A DNA stretch of 64,000 nucleotides from CBFGTV01 sp965652145 (GTDB lineage Bacteria; Bacillota; Clostridia; Peptostreptococcales; Natronincolaceae). The stretch covers positions 1-64,000 of the forward strand of contig CBFGTV010000005.1 in assembly GCA_965652145.1 (NCBI GenBank). The letters run 5' to 3'. The translations under genes and the position numbers were made by a program. This document shows, in pieces, positions 17,531-27,348 of the stretch (positions are counted from its first letter, which is position 1; each line of letters begins with the position of its first letter). The notes below the pieces were generated by a model, which saw nothing but the letters and a program-made list of their open reading frames with translations, was not told the DNA's origin and ran no database searches.

Positions 17531-18343
17531 ATGAGAAGATCGATTAAAAAATTATCAATTATAGTAACCCTAGTGATGATTATATCTATGATGTTTTCAG
17601 CTACAGCCTTTGCAGCTTCTAAAACTGTCACAATTAGAATACAAGGCTATCATGACGGGAACGGAGAAATTTTAGATGAATATGAGGTTGTGCTAACTGA
17701 TACAACAGGATTCACAGTAATGGATGCCTTTGAAGAAGCAGCCACAGACAATTCAATCAGCTATACGGAATCCGGTGGCTATGTAAGCGCCGTTGCAGGA
17801 CAAACTGATCAGGATTATCCCAGTTCATTCTTCGGAGGCTGGATGTATAGAGTATGGGATACAAATGATCAACCGGCTTCTCCTACATTAGATGAGTTGC
17901 CAAGTGTTGGGGCAGCAAGCTATACCCTAAATGATGGGGATAAAATAAGTTGGTATTATGCCCTGCCTGAGTATACCTATTATACCTGCTTAAGCAATTA
18001 CAGCAGCATTAACTCAACCTATAACGAAAACAGCTCATTTGATGTTACTGTAAAGGGACAAATCTTTACTGACCTATGGAATTGGACAATAAGCCCCTTT
18101 GAAGAATTAGGCAGTGCCACCGTTGTGGTTGAGCGGGTATCCGATGGAGCAATCCTTGCTTCAAGCACAACAGCCACAAGCGGAGCCAATAAAGGGAAGG
18201 CAACAATTACCCTGCCCAGCGTTACGGCAGATACGGAATGCTACGTATATGTACAGGACAGCTATTATACCTCAGGCAGTGAAGCCGATGGAATACAACA
18301 TGTCAAATCATGGAGAAAGCCAATCACAATATTAAATAATTAA
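17531..18343 (+). CDS. Secreted DUF4430 (transcobalamin C-terminal-like) protein
   Basis: 270-residue exported protein. Signal peptide with cut near ATAFAAS, then a DUF4430 domain at about residues 25-135. It shows the family pattern FTVMDAFEEAA, GGWMYRVW and LNDGDKISWYYA; this domain is related to the beta domain of animal transcobalamin and intrinsic factor. The C-terminal half is a beta-sandwich (SSFDVTVKGQIF, TVVVERVSDGA, ATITLPSV). AGGTGG 6 nt upstream supports this ATG; a GTG 15 nt earlier sits inside the ribosome site. It is the first gene behind the B12 riboswitch, so a role as extracellular corrinoid binder is likely but inferred. Confidence 0.8.
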   Translation: MRRSIKKLSIIVTLVMIISMMFSATAFAASKTVTIRIQGYHDGNGEILDEYEVVLTDTTGFTVMDAFEEAATDNSISYTESGGYVSAVAGQTDQDYPSSFFGGWMYRVWDTNDQPASPTLDELPSVGAASYTLNDGDKISWYYALPEYTYYTCLSNYSSINSTYNENSSFDVTVKGQIFTDLWNWTISPFEELGSATVVVERVSDGAILASSTTATSGANKGKATITLPSVTADTECYVYVQDSYYTSGSEADGIQHVKSWRKPITILNN

Positions 18344-18430
18344 AGTCGTTTTAATTCAGTTGTAAAGTAACAAAATTCAGGGGCAAATAAATTTGCTCAT
18401 ATTATAAATAAGCTAGGAGATGAGTTTGTA

Positions 18431-21400
18431 ATGAGAATAAGGCATAAAAGAACGATTTCCTTTTTAATCATGTTGGCCATGGTGTTGGGAAATCTATTTA
18501 TACCCCAGGGCTTGAATATCTTTGGCAATGGCCCTCTGACAGCCTACGCCGATACTGCCTTCAGCAATGTAACCCTTGAACTAAGCACAGTGACAGTCTA
18601 TCCTGGGGATACCGTAACGGCCAGTGTTTACGGAAACCCCAATGAGGATTACGGATTAGGAATTTTCCTCCCCGACACCAGTGATATTTATGAAACTCCA
18701 TCAGATCGCTGGATAGACATTCCCGTAACAACCGATCTGGAGGGAAAGGTCGATCATGAAATATCGATTCCCGAGGATATGGCTCCCGGAGAATACGATC
18801 TAGGGATTTATGACACAAATGACCCCCAAACCCCCAGGTTTCAGACGGTTAGATTTACAGTAGAGGCCAAGCCCCTGGAAAATTTGAGGGAAAGGGTAGC
18901 GTCTGCCATAGAAGGGGCCAGCAATGTTGTTGTTACCAACCATTACAGTATGGACTGGGCGGCAATTGGTCTGGCAAGGGCAGGTAAAGGCCAGCTGATT
19001 CCAGCAGATTACCTTAAGGAAATAGAGGCTAATTTAAAAAATCCTGATAATAATAATACTTATTATAATAAACCCACAGAATTTCAGCGAATGACCTTAG
19101 GAATACTGGCTGCAGGGGGAGACCCCACCAATATTGCAGGGTATAATTTAATCAAACAAATCTACACTGCTGATTTAGAGAGTCAAGGATTAAATGCTAT
19201 CGTTTTCGGCTTGCTTGCCTACGATTCAGGGGAATATCAAATTCCTGCCGATGCAAGATGGACCAGAGAAAAGCTGATTAACCGTCTGGTGGATGCCCAA
19301 TGCACCGAAGGCGGAGGATGGAATTTAAGTGGGGATGGCTTAGGTAATGCAGACCCCGATATGACAGGAATGGCAATGACGGCCCTTGCCCCATACAATA
19401 ACTCCGATTATCCAGCGGTACAGGCGGCTATTTCAAAGGCTGCAGATCGGCTTTCAGAGATACAGGAGCCTGGGGGAGGATATAATTCCTGGGGTACAAT
19501 CAATTCAGAAAGCTGTGCCCAGGTAATTATGGGGCTGGCTTCCAATGGGATTGACCCCACAGGCGAAAGGTTTAGCAAGGATGGGAAAAATGTTGTTGAT
19601 GCCCTATTAACCTTTGAGGTTCCCGGCGGAGGCTTTGCCCATGCTGAGTTTAGAGGGAACCTAACCCTCAATGGGATGGCCACTGAGCAGGCCCTCTATG
19701 CCCTGGATCAATATATTTACTTTTTAGAGGGAAAGGGCTCTATCTATCATTGGGGAAAACAAGCACCCATAGAAAATGGACAGGCCATTGTAAGGATTGA
19801 AGGCAAGGATCAGGTGATTTTAACTGATGCTGTCGTTCCCCTTAAAAAAGGAAAGCACACCGTTAAGGACGTTGTCAAGGAAGCCCTGGACGCAAAAGGA
19901 ATCAGCTATACTGAAAATGCCAGGGGCTTTAGTATGATTAATCAAGAGATGGCAGATCCAGCTAAGGAAGAGGCCTGGCTATCCTCTGTAGAAAACGGAC
20001 GAACCATCAGGGATTTATCTTCAAGATATGTAAGCAATGGGGAATCCATTATTATCTACTTAGGAAAAGATACTGGGGACTTTTACTATACCTGGCTGGG
20101 AATTCCCTTTAGCTCTAGGGGAACGAATCCCTCTATCTTCACGCCACAGGAGATCACCATCTATTCGGGGGCAGACCTCACCCTGACTGCCCAGGGATAT
20201 AGCCTTGGTGAAGAGGATGAAATCAACACAGTTGCCAATGCCGCCGTATATGTTAATGGTAAGTCCGATCAGGGACTATTAACTGACGAATCGGGGGAAG
20301 TAACCGTTAATTTCAGTCAGGCGGGAAGCTATGAGGTGACCATAAAAGGGGATAATATTCGATCGGCCCATTTTCTCATAAAGACCGTGGCCGATACAGA
20401 GCCTCCAACAGCAAATATAACAAATCAGGTTAAGGATGTCATTACCACCGATGTGATTCCTGTCTTCTATATTACTCCTGCAGACAATAAGGATGAGGCT
20501 GTAGACATTACAATGGTTGTTAAGCTTAATGGAAAGGTGCTAACAGCTAAATCTGTCAACACCAGAGGGCGACATGAGTTTAGGGACACCAGCTTTGACA
20601 AGCATATTAATATATTAGAGGTAATCGTAACCGATACCGCAGGAAACACCGCAACCATAAGACGAGAAGTAACTAATTCCAATAAACCTGTTGATCCGGA
20701 GCCTGAACCAGAGCCGGAGCCGGAGATCATAGATATTCCTGTTAATGAAGATTTCAAATATAAGATACCGGTAGATGATAGCAATAAGGTCTTCTTGCTT
20801 CAGATTCCTGAGAATAATAGTGCCAGGGTGATGGTTGAGCTGCCCCACAACAGCAGCTTACCTGAAATTAAGGCAGAAAAGGGCATTATCTCTGCTGTGA
20901 TTCCCAAAGGGGCCATGGTCACCAGTGGGGATTCCTCAGCTATAGAATTGATGACCACAAAGGATACTGGAGATACAGCTATAAAAGCTAAGGTTAATAC
21001 AGTGGTGCCAGCCGGTAGAAAGCTTGATAAAATCCATTCTGTTTCCACCATGGGGGGCAATGGCAGAGTAGAATTTAGTGATTACGTTACGATCGACTTT
21101 GCTGGAATGAAGGGAATGGAAGCGGCTTATATTGAAAATGGCAAGCTGTATCCTATTCAAAAATATGCCAGTGATTCCGAAGGAAAAAATGGTGGAAAAA
21201 CAGATTATTTATATTACAATGGCAACAATCTGATTATTAAAACCAAACACTTTACTGATTTTGTAATCTACTCCACAAGCACAGAGGGTACCCCCGGAGG
21301 TGGAACAGATCCTGATACCAAGGAGTATGTCACCTTATCTGTAGATAAAAAGACCATTAATAAGGGCTATGTTATTTCTTCTAGAAAAGTAGAATTAGAG

Positions 21401-23842
21401 GAGGGAGACAACGCCTGGACAGTATTGAAAAGGGTATTGGACGATGAAGGAATAGATTGTGATTATAAGTATTACAAAGAATTTGACAGTATTTATGTAC
21501 AATCCATCGATGGGGATGGTGAATTCGACCACGGTAGCGGCAGCGGCTGGATGTATAATGTAAATGGCTGGTATCCTAACTATGGAGCAAGTAAATATGA
21601 GCTGGAGGATGGGGACAGGCTTGAATGGCGGTATACCACTAATTTAGGAAAGGATCTGGGAGAAGATCTTAGTGAATGGGATCCCGATGATAAGGATGAT
21701 TCCTCCAAGGGCCATGTGGTTAATTCAGAGGATGGCAAATCTGTGGTGGAGGTTCCTAAGGATATTGATAAGGATTTCATCATAAGGATTTCAAAGAATA
21801 TAGCGAAAGATCAAGACATAACAATTAATGTTCCTAAGGTTCAGTCAAAGGTAGTTCTTGATGTAAACGAAGTAAAATCCAATATTCCTAAAACGATCAT
21901 TAACAAAGAAAACTTATCATTTGTTATTGAAAAGGGAACAAAGCTGAAATTTGGGTCCAGTCAAATAGAGCTCTTTACAGAGATTGGCTCAGAAGATGAA
22001 AAAATTCAAATGCTGGTAGAAGCAGGTTTGGGTAATAGCATTAATAAAAATTCAATTGATATCTTCTTTATGGGTCATAGGCAGTATCCACAAATATTTG
22101 ACAAGCCGGTAACCTTCATCATTGAAGGAGGAAAAGAACGATTAGCAGGCTTTATTGAAGAGGATGGCTATAAAGCGATTCAGCTCTATAAGACTGAGGA
22201 AGCAGGGGCACAAGCAACTCAAGATCAGGAATTGAAGGTCTACGGTTACCTCAAGGGAGAGGATTTGATCGTCAAGACAAATTACCTTACTACCTTTGCA
22301 CTATATAGTATTGAGAAGGAACCCCAGGGTAGTCAGAAGGGGCTAGAGAAATACTACAAGGATGCAAATACCATTTCATCTTGGGCCTACGAAGCGATTG
22401 ATGAGGCAACCCAAAAAGGTTTGATCCAGGGAAACAATGGACAATTCAGTCCCAAGGCCGATATTACCAGAGCGGAATTTGCTAAACTAATGGTCTCTGC
22501 CCTAGGACTTGAGGTTAATGTAGACAAGGCCATTGATTTTTCCGATGTTGGAGTAAATGATTGGTTCTATTCCTATATCAATGCCGCCTATGGGGCGGGA
22601 ATTGTATCGGGAGACGGCAACCGCTTCTATCCCCATCAAAATATCACCCGTGAAGAGATGGCAGTGATCCTGGTAAGGGCCTTGAATATGGAGGCAGCCA
22701 AGCCGGATACAGCTATTAAGGATATGAATCGGGTATCAAGCTGGGCTAAGGATGCAGTGGAATCCATTGTTGCCCAGGGTTTAATGGTGGGTCATAATGA
22801 TGAATTTAATCCTAAGGATTTTGCCACAAGGGAAATGGCCACGGTTGTCGCCATGAGGGCCCACAGCTTTCAAGGGGCAGAAAAACCCGCAGCTGTCGAA
22901 GAAATTCAGGCCATAAAGGAAGAAAAGCCAGAGAACAATGAGGTTAAGCAATACATTGAGGAAACAGGGGCATTAATGCAGCGGACCATCACCAATCCAG
23001 TTGTGGCAAGCGTTGGGGGAGAATGGACAGTTCTTTCCCTGGCCCGTTCCCATGTTGAGGTGCCCGAGGGCTATTTTGTAAAATACTATACAAATGTAGA
23101 GAAAAAGCTTAAGGAGACCGACGGAAAGCTGCACCGCATTAAATATACTGAGTATGACAGGGTGATTCTGGCCCTGACCTCCATCGACAAAGGGGTTACC
23201 GATGTAGCAGGCTATGACCTGACCAAGCCCCTGGCGGATTTCAACACCTTAATTAAGCAGGGCTTAAATGGACCTATCTGGGCCTTGATCGCCCTGGACA
23301 GTAAGGGCTATGAAATTCCCATTGATCCAGAGGTTGAAGTGCAAACCACAAGACAGATGTTAATTGATTACATTTTAGCTAAGGAAATTCCAGGTGGAGG
23401 ATGGTCCTTAACCTCAGAGGCTCCGGCAGATACAGACATTACTGCCATGGCACTGCAGGCTCTATCTAAATATCAGGACCAGGAAAAGGTAAGGGCTGCC
23501 ACCGGTCGGGCTTTACATTTTCTATCCACCACACAGCAGGACGATGGCAGCTTTATGAGCAGCTGGGGAGATGAAGAAAGCAGTGAAAGTATTGCCCAGG
23601 TAATCGTTGCCCTTACTTCCTTGAATATTGACCCCAAAAAGGACAAGCGGTTTATCAAAAATGGAAGAGACGCCATAACAGCCCTGCTGGAGTTTTATGT
23701 AGAGGGTGGGGGCTTTAAACATATTTTATCAGGAGAGCTGGACCCCATGGCTACGGATCAGGGAATGTATGCCCTTATTGCCTATGACAGATTTATCAAT
23801 GGTGAAAATCAGCTTTATGATATGGGCAGTGAAAGGGATTAA
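18431..23842 (+). CDS. Giant S-layer protein with two alpha/alpha toroids and DUF4430: transcobalamin-like
   Basis: 1803 residues. Order seen: signal peptide (1-41); beta domain (45-148); alpha/alpha toroid of prenyltransferase/terpene-cyclase type (150-440; GGGWNLSGDG, GGGYNSWG, GGGFAHAEF repeats); divergent DUF4430-like beta domain (445-560); Ig-like domains; a PEPEPEPEPE linker near 755; a mixed beta region; canonical DUF4430 (966-1077; GSGWMYNVNGWYPNYG, LEDGDRLEWRYT); another beta region; three SLH repeats (1308-1477); second toroid (1504-1803; GGGWSLTSE, DDGSFMSSWG, GGGFKHI). Toroid plus DUF4430 is the two-domain plan of transcobalamin and intrinsic factor. The SLH repeats place it on the cell wall and, unusually, are internal. 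Expected to capture cobalamin outside the cell under riboswitch control; binding is inferred. Confidence 0.85.
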   Translation: MRIRHKRTISFLIMLAMVLGNLFIPQGLNIFGNGPLTAYADTAFSNVTLELSTVTVYPGDTVTASVYGNPNEDYGLGIFLPDTSDIYETPSDRWIDIPVTTDLEGKVDHEISIPEDMAPGEYDLGIYDTNDPQTPRFQTVRFTVEAKPLENLRERVASAIEGASNVVVTNHYSMDWAAIGLARAGKGQLIPADYLKEIEANLKNPDNNNTYYNKPTEFQRMTLGILAAGGDPTNIAGYNLIKQIYTADLESQGLNAIVFGLLAYDSGEYQIPADARWTREKLINRLVDAQCTEGGGWNLSGDGLGNADPDMTGMAMTALAPYNNSDYPAVQAAISKAADRLSEIQEPGGGYNSWGTINSESCAQVIMGLASNGIDPTGERFSKDGKNVVDALLTFEVPGGGFAHAEFRGNLTLNGMATEQALYALDQYIYFLEGKGSIYHWGKQAPIENGQAIVRIEGKDQVILTDAVVPLKKGKHTVKDVVKEALDAKGISYTENARGFSMINQEMADPAKEEAWLSSVENGRTIRDLSSRYVSNGESIIIYLGKDTGDFYYTWLGIPFSSRGTNPSIFTPQEITIYSGADLTLTAQGYSLGEEDEINTVANAAVYVNGKSDQGLLTDESGEVTVNFSQAGSYEVTIKGDNIRSAHFLIKTVADTEPPTANITNQVKDVITTDVIPVFYITPADNKDEAVDITMVVKLNGKVLTAKSVNTRGRHEFRDTSFDKHINILEVIVTDTAGNTATIRREVTNSNKPVDPEPEPEPEPEIIDIPVNEDFKYKIPVDDSNKVFLLQIPENNSARVMVELPHNSSLPEIKAEKGIISAVIPKGAMVTSGDSSAIELMTTKDTGDTAIKAKVNTVVPAGRKLDKIHSVSTMGGNGRVEFSDYVTIDFAGMKGMEAAYIENGKLYPIQKYASDSEGKNGGKTDYLYYNGNNLIIKTKHFTDFVIYSTSTEGTPGGGTDPDTKEYVTLSVDKKTINKGYVISSRKVELEEGDNAWTVLKRVLDDEGIDCDYKYYKEFDSIYVQSIDGDGEFDHGSGSGWMYNVNGWYPNYGASKYELEDGDRLEWRYTTNLGKDLGEDLSEWDPDDKDDSSKGHVVNSEDGKSVVEVPKDIDKDFIIRISKNIAKDQDITINVPKVQSKVVLDVNEVKSNIPKTIINKENLSFVIEKGTKLKFGSSQIELFTEIGSEDEKIQMLVEAGLGNSINKNSIDIFFMGHRQYPQIFDKPVTFIIEGGKERLAGFIEEDGYKAIQLYKTEEAGAQATQDQELKVYGYLKGEDLIVKTNYLTTFALYSIEKEPQGSQKGLEKYYKDANTISSWAYEAIDEATQKGLIQGNNGQFSPKADITRAEFAKLMVSALGLEVNVDKAIDFSDVGVNDWFYSYINAAYGAGIVSGDGNRFYPHQNITREEMAVILVRALNMEAAKPDTAIKDMNRVSSWAKDAVESIVAQGLMVGHNDEFNPKDFATREMATVVAMRAHSFQGAEKPAAVEEIQAIKEEKPENNEVKQYIEETGALMQRTITNPVVASVGGEWTVLSLARSHVEVPEGYFVKYYTNVEKKLKETDGKLHRIKYTEYDRVILALTSIDKGVTDVAGYDLTKPLADFNTLIKQGLNGPIWALIALDSKGYEIPIDPEVEVQTTRQMLIDYILAKEIPGGGWSLTSEAPADTDITAMALQALSKYQDQEKVRAATGRALHFLSTTQQDDGSFMSSWGDEESSESIAQVIVALTSLNIDPKKDKRFIKNGRDAITALLEFYVEGGGFKHILSGELDPMATDQGMYALIAYDRFINGENQLYDMGSERD

Positions 23843-23879
23843 TGTATTACGCCATATCTGAAACAATTATCTGAAAAAG

Positions 23880-23912
23880 CTAAGCAAGGGTAGCGTTATT
23901 ACCCTTGCTTAG
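23880..23912 (+). other. Perfect intercistronic hairpin
   Basis: 13-bp perfect stem (CTAAGCAAGGGTA / TACCCTTGCTTAG) with a 7-nt loop and no T-run. It may partly separate or stabilise the upstream surface-protein mRNA from the transporter part. Confidence 0.65.
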
Positions 23913-23936
23913 AAATTTGAGGTGAAAAATAGCGAT

Positions 23937-24815
23937 ATGAAGAAGAAAAAATGGTTGGTAGGAATTTTAATCATTAGTCTATTGTCCCTTGCCTACTTTT
24001 GGGACGAAATCCATTTAAAAAGAGGAGAAGATTCAGGGGAAAGTATTTCGGCGGCCCAAGCAGCTGGTGACCTGGATGCTAATAAATCCTTGAAAACAGA
24101 GGAAGAAATAGATCAACAGAACGAAGGGGAGAAGTCTGTAGAGGAGCCTGAGGAGCCTGAGGTACAGGCTAATGAAAGGGCAAAGGCTCATCTGGAATCC
24201 CAGGAAGGGCTTCCCCTGGAAAAAGAGCAGAAAAAGGAAAAAGAAACAACGGAAAGGCCAAGGTCTGCCCCTGAAGAGGTAAAGGAAGCTGACTCTAATC
24301 CTGAGGGAGGAAAGGACCAATATCTTACTGACCCTGTACCCGAGGGAAAGCCTAAACCTGTGGAATGGCAGAATACTGTCGTTAACAAAGAAGAGAAATT
24401 AACCGTTACCCTATCCGTAACCTGCAAAACCATTTTAGACAATTTAGACATATTTGATAAGGATAAGCTTGAGGTGCTGCCCCAGGACGGTGTAATTTAT
24501 CCTGCCCAATCTGTAACCTTCTATGAGGGAGAATCTGTCTTTGATGTTTTGTTGAGGGAGATGCAGAATAATAAAATCCACATGGAATTTGTCATGACAC
24601 CAATTTATAACAGTAACTACGTGGAGGGGATTAATAATCTCTATGAATTTGACTGCGGAGAGCTTAGCGGCTGGATGTATAAAGTAAATGGCTGGTTCCC
24701 TAACTATGGCAGCAGTCGATACCTGCTACAGGATGGAGATGTGGTGGAATGGATATATACCTGTGATTTAGGCCGTGATATCGGCGGCTGGACGGCAGTG
24801 GGAGGGACGGAATAA
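23937..24815 (+). CDS. Membrane-tethered DUF4430 protein
   Basis: About 292 residues: one N-terminal membrane anchor (WLVGILIISLLSLAYFW), a long linker rich in E, K and P (about residues 25-140) able to span the cell wall, and a C-terminal DUF4430 domain with LSGWMYKVNGWFPNYG and LQDGDVVEWIYTCDLG, nearly the same motifs as in the S-layer protein. Likely a membrane-close relay that receives corrinoid and passes it to the ECF S component. A GTG 15 nt earlier is an alternative start. Its stop overlaps the ATG of ecfT (TAATG). Confidence 0.8.
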   Translation: MKKKKWLVGILIISLLSLAYFWDEIHLKRGEDSGESISAAQAAGDLDANKSLKTEEEIDQQNEGEKSVEEPEEPEVQANERAKAHLESQEGLPLEKEQKKEKETTERPRSAPEEVKEADSNPEGGKDQYLTDPVPEGKPKPVEWQNTVVNKEEKLTVTLSVTCKTILDNLDIFDKDKLEVLPQDGVIYPAQSVTFYEGESVFDVLLREMQNNKIHMEFVMTPIYNSNYVEGINNLYEFDCGELSGWMYKVNGWFPNYGSSRYLLQDGDVVEWIYTCDLGRDIGGWTAVGGTE

Positions 24816-25705
24816 TGAAGGACACCTTTTCTACCTATCATCCCATTGTCAATTTTACCTATTTCACAGCCGTCATCATTTTCGCCATGTTTTTTATGCA
24901 TCCAGTATTACAGGGAATTGCCTTTTTCAGTGCCTTTCTCTATTCATTGATGTTAAAAGGGGTAAAGGCATTGAAATTCAATGTATTATATCTGCTGCCT
25001 ATGCTGTTATTGATGGCATTATTTAATCCAGCCTTTAATCATCGGGGAGTAACAATTCTGTTCTATTTAAAGGACGGTAATCCCATCACCCTAGAATCCA
25101 TTGTCTATGGGGGGGCGGCTGCGGTCATGCTGGTTACCGTAATATTATGGTTTTCCTGCTATAATGCGGTGATGACCTCTGACAAATTTATTTATTTGTT
25201 TGGAAAAATCATTCCCGGTCTATCATTGATTTTTTCTATGGTTCTTCGCTTTGTCCCTAGGTACAAGGCTCAAATTAAGGTGATTTCCCATGCTCAAAAA
25301 TGTATCGGCAGAGATGCTTCCCAGGGGAATATTTTCAAAAGGGCCCAGAACGGAATTAAAATTCTATCGATTATGACCACCTGGGCCTTGGAAAATGCCA
25401 TTGAAACAGCAGATTCCATGAAGGCAAGGGGCTACGGCTTACCTAATCGAAGCAGCTTTTCCCTGTTTCGATTTGATCATCGGGATTGGATTGTCTTTAC
25501 AGCAATGATGCTATTAATTGCCGTTGTACTGACTGGGGCTGCCATGGGTCAAACCACCATAAGATTTTTTCCCTCTATTAGGTGGAGCAGAGTTACTCCC
25601 CTTAGTGTCATATTTTATGCAGCATACTTCTTGCTTACAATGATGCCAACCTTGATCAATATTTTGGAGGAAATAAAATGGAAATCTATCGAATCGAAGG
25701 CTTAA
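24815..25705 (+). CDS. ecfT: ECF transporter transmembrane component EcfT
   Basis: 296-residue membrane protein with about six hydrophobic segments and the EcfT coupling motif SMKARGYG, which contacts the ATPases. It links the energising ATPase with the substrate-binding S component. It overlaps the previous gene by 1 nt and the ATPase gene by 28 nt, so all are co-translated. Confidence 0.88.
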   Translation: MKDTFSTYHPIVNFTYFTAVIIFAMFFMHPVLQGIAFFSAFLYSLMLKGVKALKFNVLYLLPMLLLMALFNPAFNHRGVTILFYLKDGNPITLESIVYGGAAAVMLVTVILWFSCYNAVMTSDKFIYLFGKIIPGLSLIFSMVLRFVPRYKAQIKVISHAQKCIGRDASQGNIFKRAQNGIKILSIMTTWALENAIETADSMKARGYGLPNRSSFSLFRFDHRDWIVFTAMMLLIAVVLTGAAMGQTTIRFFPSIRWSRVTPLSVIFYAAYFLLTMMPTLINILEEIKWKSIESKA

Positions 25706-27348
25706 GCTTTGCCTATCCACAAAAAGAAAAAAGCGCTGTGTCTAATATGAACTTAACTGTTGAAGCCGGGGATTTCATTACAATTTGTGGGAAGTCTGGC
25801 TGCGGAAAAACTACCCTGCTAAGGCATTTGAAAACCGTTCTGACGCCCCATGGGAAAAGGGAAGGGGAAATCTATTTTTGTGGCCAGGCCCTGGAACAGG
25901 TGGACCAGCTTACCCAAGCTGCTGAAATTGGCTATGTGCTCCAAAGTCCGGATAATCAAATTGTTACAGACAAGGTATGGCATGAGCTGGCCTTCGGTTT
26001 GGAAAGCCTTGGACATTCTAATCAAACCATCCGCCTACGAGTAGCTGAAATGGCCAGTTTTTTTGGAATTCAATCCTGGTTCCATCGGGATGTGGCTGCC
26101 CTTTCCGGGGGACAAAAGCAGCTGTTGAATCTGGCTTCCATTATGGCCATGCAGCCTTCGGTGCTGATTCTGGATGAACCTACTTCCCAATTGGACCCTA
26201 TTGCAGCCTCGGAATTTATTCAAACCGTGAAAAAAATTAATCAAGAGCTGGGAACAACCATCATTACCACGGCCCATCGCCTGGAGGAGATTCTTCCCCT
26301 GTCAGATCGGGTGATTGTGTTGGAAGAAGGACGTATCATAGCTGATGACTCGCCTAAAAATATAGGGGCAAGGCTGCGGGAGATAAATCATCCCATGTTT
26401 GACGCAATGACTACGCCCATAAGAATTCATTCGGCAGTAAATAGCAGTTTGCCCTGTCCTGTCACAGTAAAGGAGGGACGAAAATGGCTTGATACTTTCC
26501 TTGGGAAAGGGGTCCTAAAGCAATGGGAAAAAGAGGTTGAAAATAACTTCGTTTCTAAGGAACCCATAATCGAGCTTAAGGATGTATGGTTTCGATACGA
26601 AAAAAACATGCCCGATGTAATTAAGGATTTGTCATTGAAGGTTAGAAGAGGAGAATTTTACTGCATTGTAGGGGGAAATGGAACAGGTAAAACCACTACC
26701 CTTTCCTTGATTGGCGGGATATACAGGCCCTATCGTGGGAAGGTGCTGATTGCCGGACAAAACCTTACAGAAATTAAAGCAAAGGAAAGGTTCAGGAATA
26801 ATTTAGGGGTGCTGCCTCAAAATCCTCAAAGCCTGTTCGTGAAAAAAACTGTAGAGCTGGACTTATACGAAATGCTCTCTGATACTAAGATGACCAGGGA
26901 AGAGAAGGATAGAAAAATAGAAGCGGTCATTGAGCTTGCAGAACTTCGACAGCTGCTTTCCATGCATCCCTATGATCTGAGTGGCGGAGAGCAGCAGCGG
27001 GTGGCCCTGGCAAAGGTACTGCTGCTGGAGCCTCAAATATTGCTTCTCGATGAGCCCACAAAGGGACTGGATGAAATGTTCAAGGGAAGGCTTGCCCAGC
27101 TCCTTAAAAGACTGACAGCAGAAGGAGTAACGGTAGTTATGGTATCCCATGATATCGAGTTTTGTGCAAGGCATGGGGAAATATGCTCGTTATTTTTCGA
27201 TGGGGGTATCATTACCACCAATAGAACCAGGGAATTCTTTTCTGGAAACAGCTTTTATACCACTGCAGCCAACCGAATGGTACGGCATCTATATCCTGGA
27301 GCAATAACTGTAGAGGAAGTGATCGATCTATGTCAGAAAAAGGCTTAG
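25678..27348 (+). CDS. ECF transporter double ATPase (EcfA-EcfA' fusion)
   Basis: 556 residues with two complete ATPase domains: first with GKSGCGKTT, ALSGGQKQ and LILDEPTSQLDP, second with GGNGTGKTT, LSGGEQQR and LLLDEPTKGLD. The two ECF ATPases, usually separate genes, are fused here. The start has GGAGG 7 nt upstream inside the ecfT gene. It powers uptake through EcfT and the S component encoded next. Confidence 0.9.
   Translation: MEIYRIEGLSFAYPQKEKSAVSNMNLTVEAGDFITICGKSGCGKTTLLRHLKTVLTPHGKREGEIYFCGQALEQVDQLTQAAEIGYVLQSPDNQIVTDKVWHELAFGLESLGHSNQTIRLRVAEMASFFGIQSWFHRDVAALSGGQKQLLNLASIMAMQPSVLILDEPTSQLDPIAASEFIQTVKKINQELGTTIITTAHRLEEILPLSDRVIVLEEGRIIADDSPKNIGARLREINHPMFDAMTTPIRIHSAVNSSLPCPVTVKEGRKWLDTFLGKGVLKQWEKEVENNFVSKEPIIELKDVWFRYEKNMPDVIKDLSLKVRRGEFYCIVGGNGTGKTTTLSLIGGIYRPYRGKVLIAGQNLTEIKAKERFRNNLGVLPQNPQSLFVKKTVELDLYEMLSDTKMTREEKDRKIEAVIELAELRQLLSMHPYDLSGGEQQRVALAKVLLLEPQILLLDEPTKGLDEMFKGRLAQLLKRLTAEGVTVVMVSHDIEFCARHGEICSLFFDGGIITTNRTREFFSGNSFYTTAANRMVRHLYPGAITVEEVIDLCQKKA

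Noticed and set aside
20690..20730. Short tandem repeat coding for Pro-Glu pairs
   Set aside because: It is a normal low-complexity linker in the S-layer protein and not a separate repeat element.
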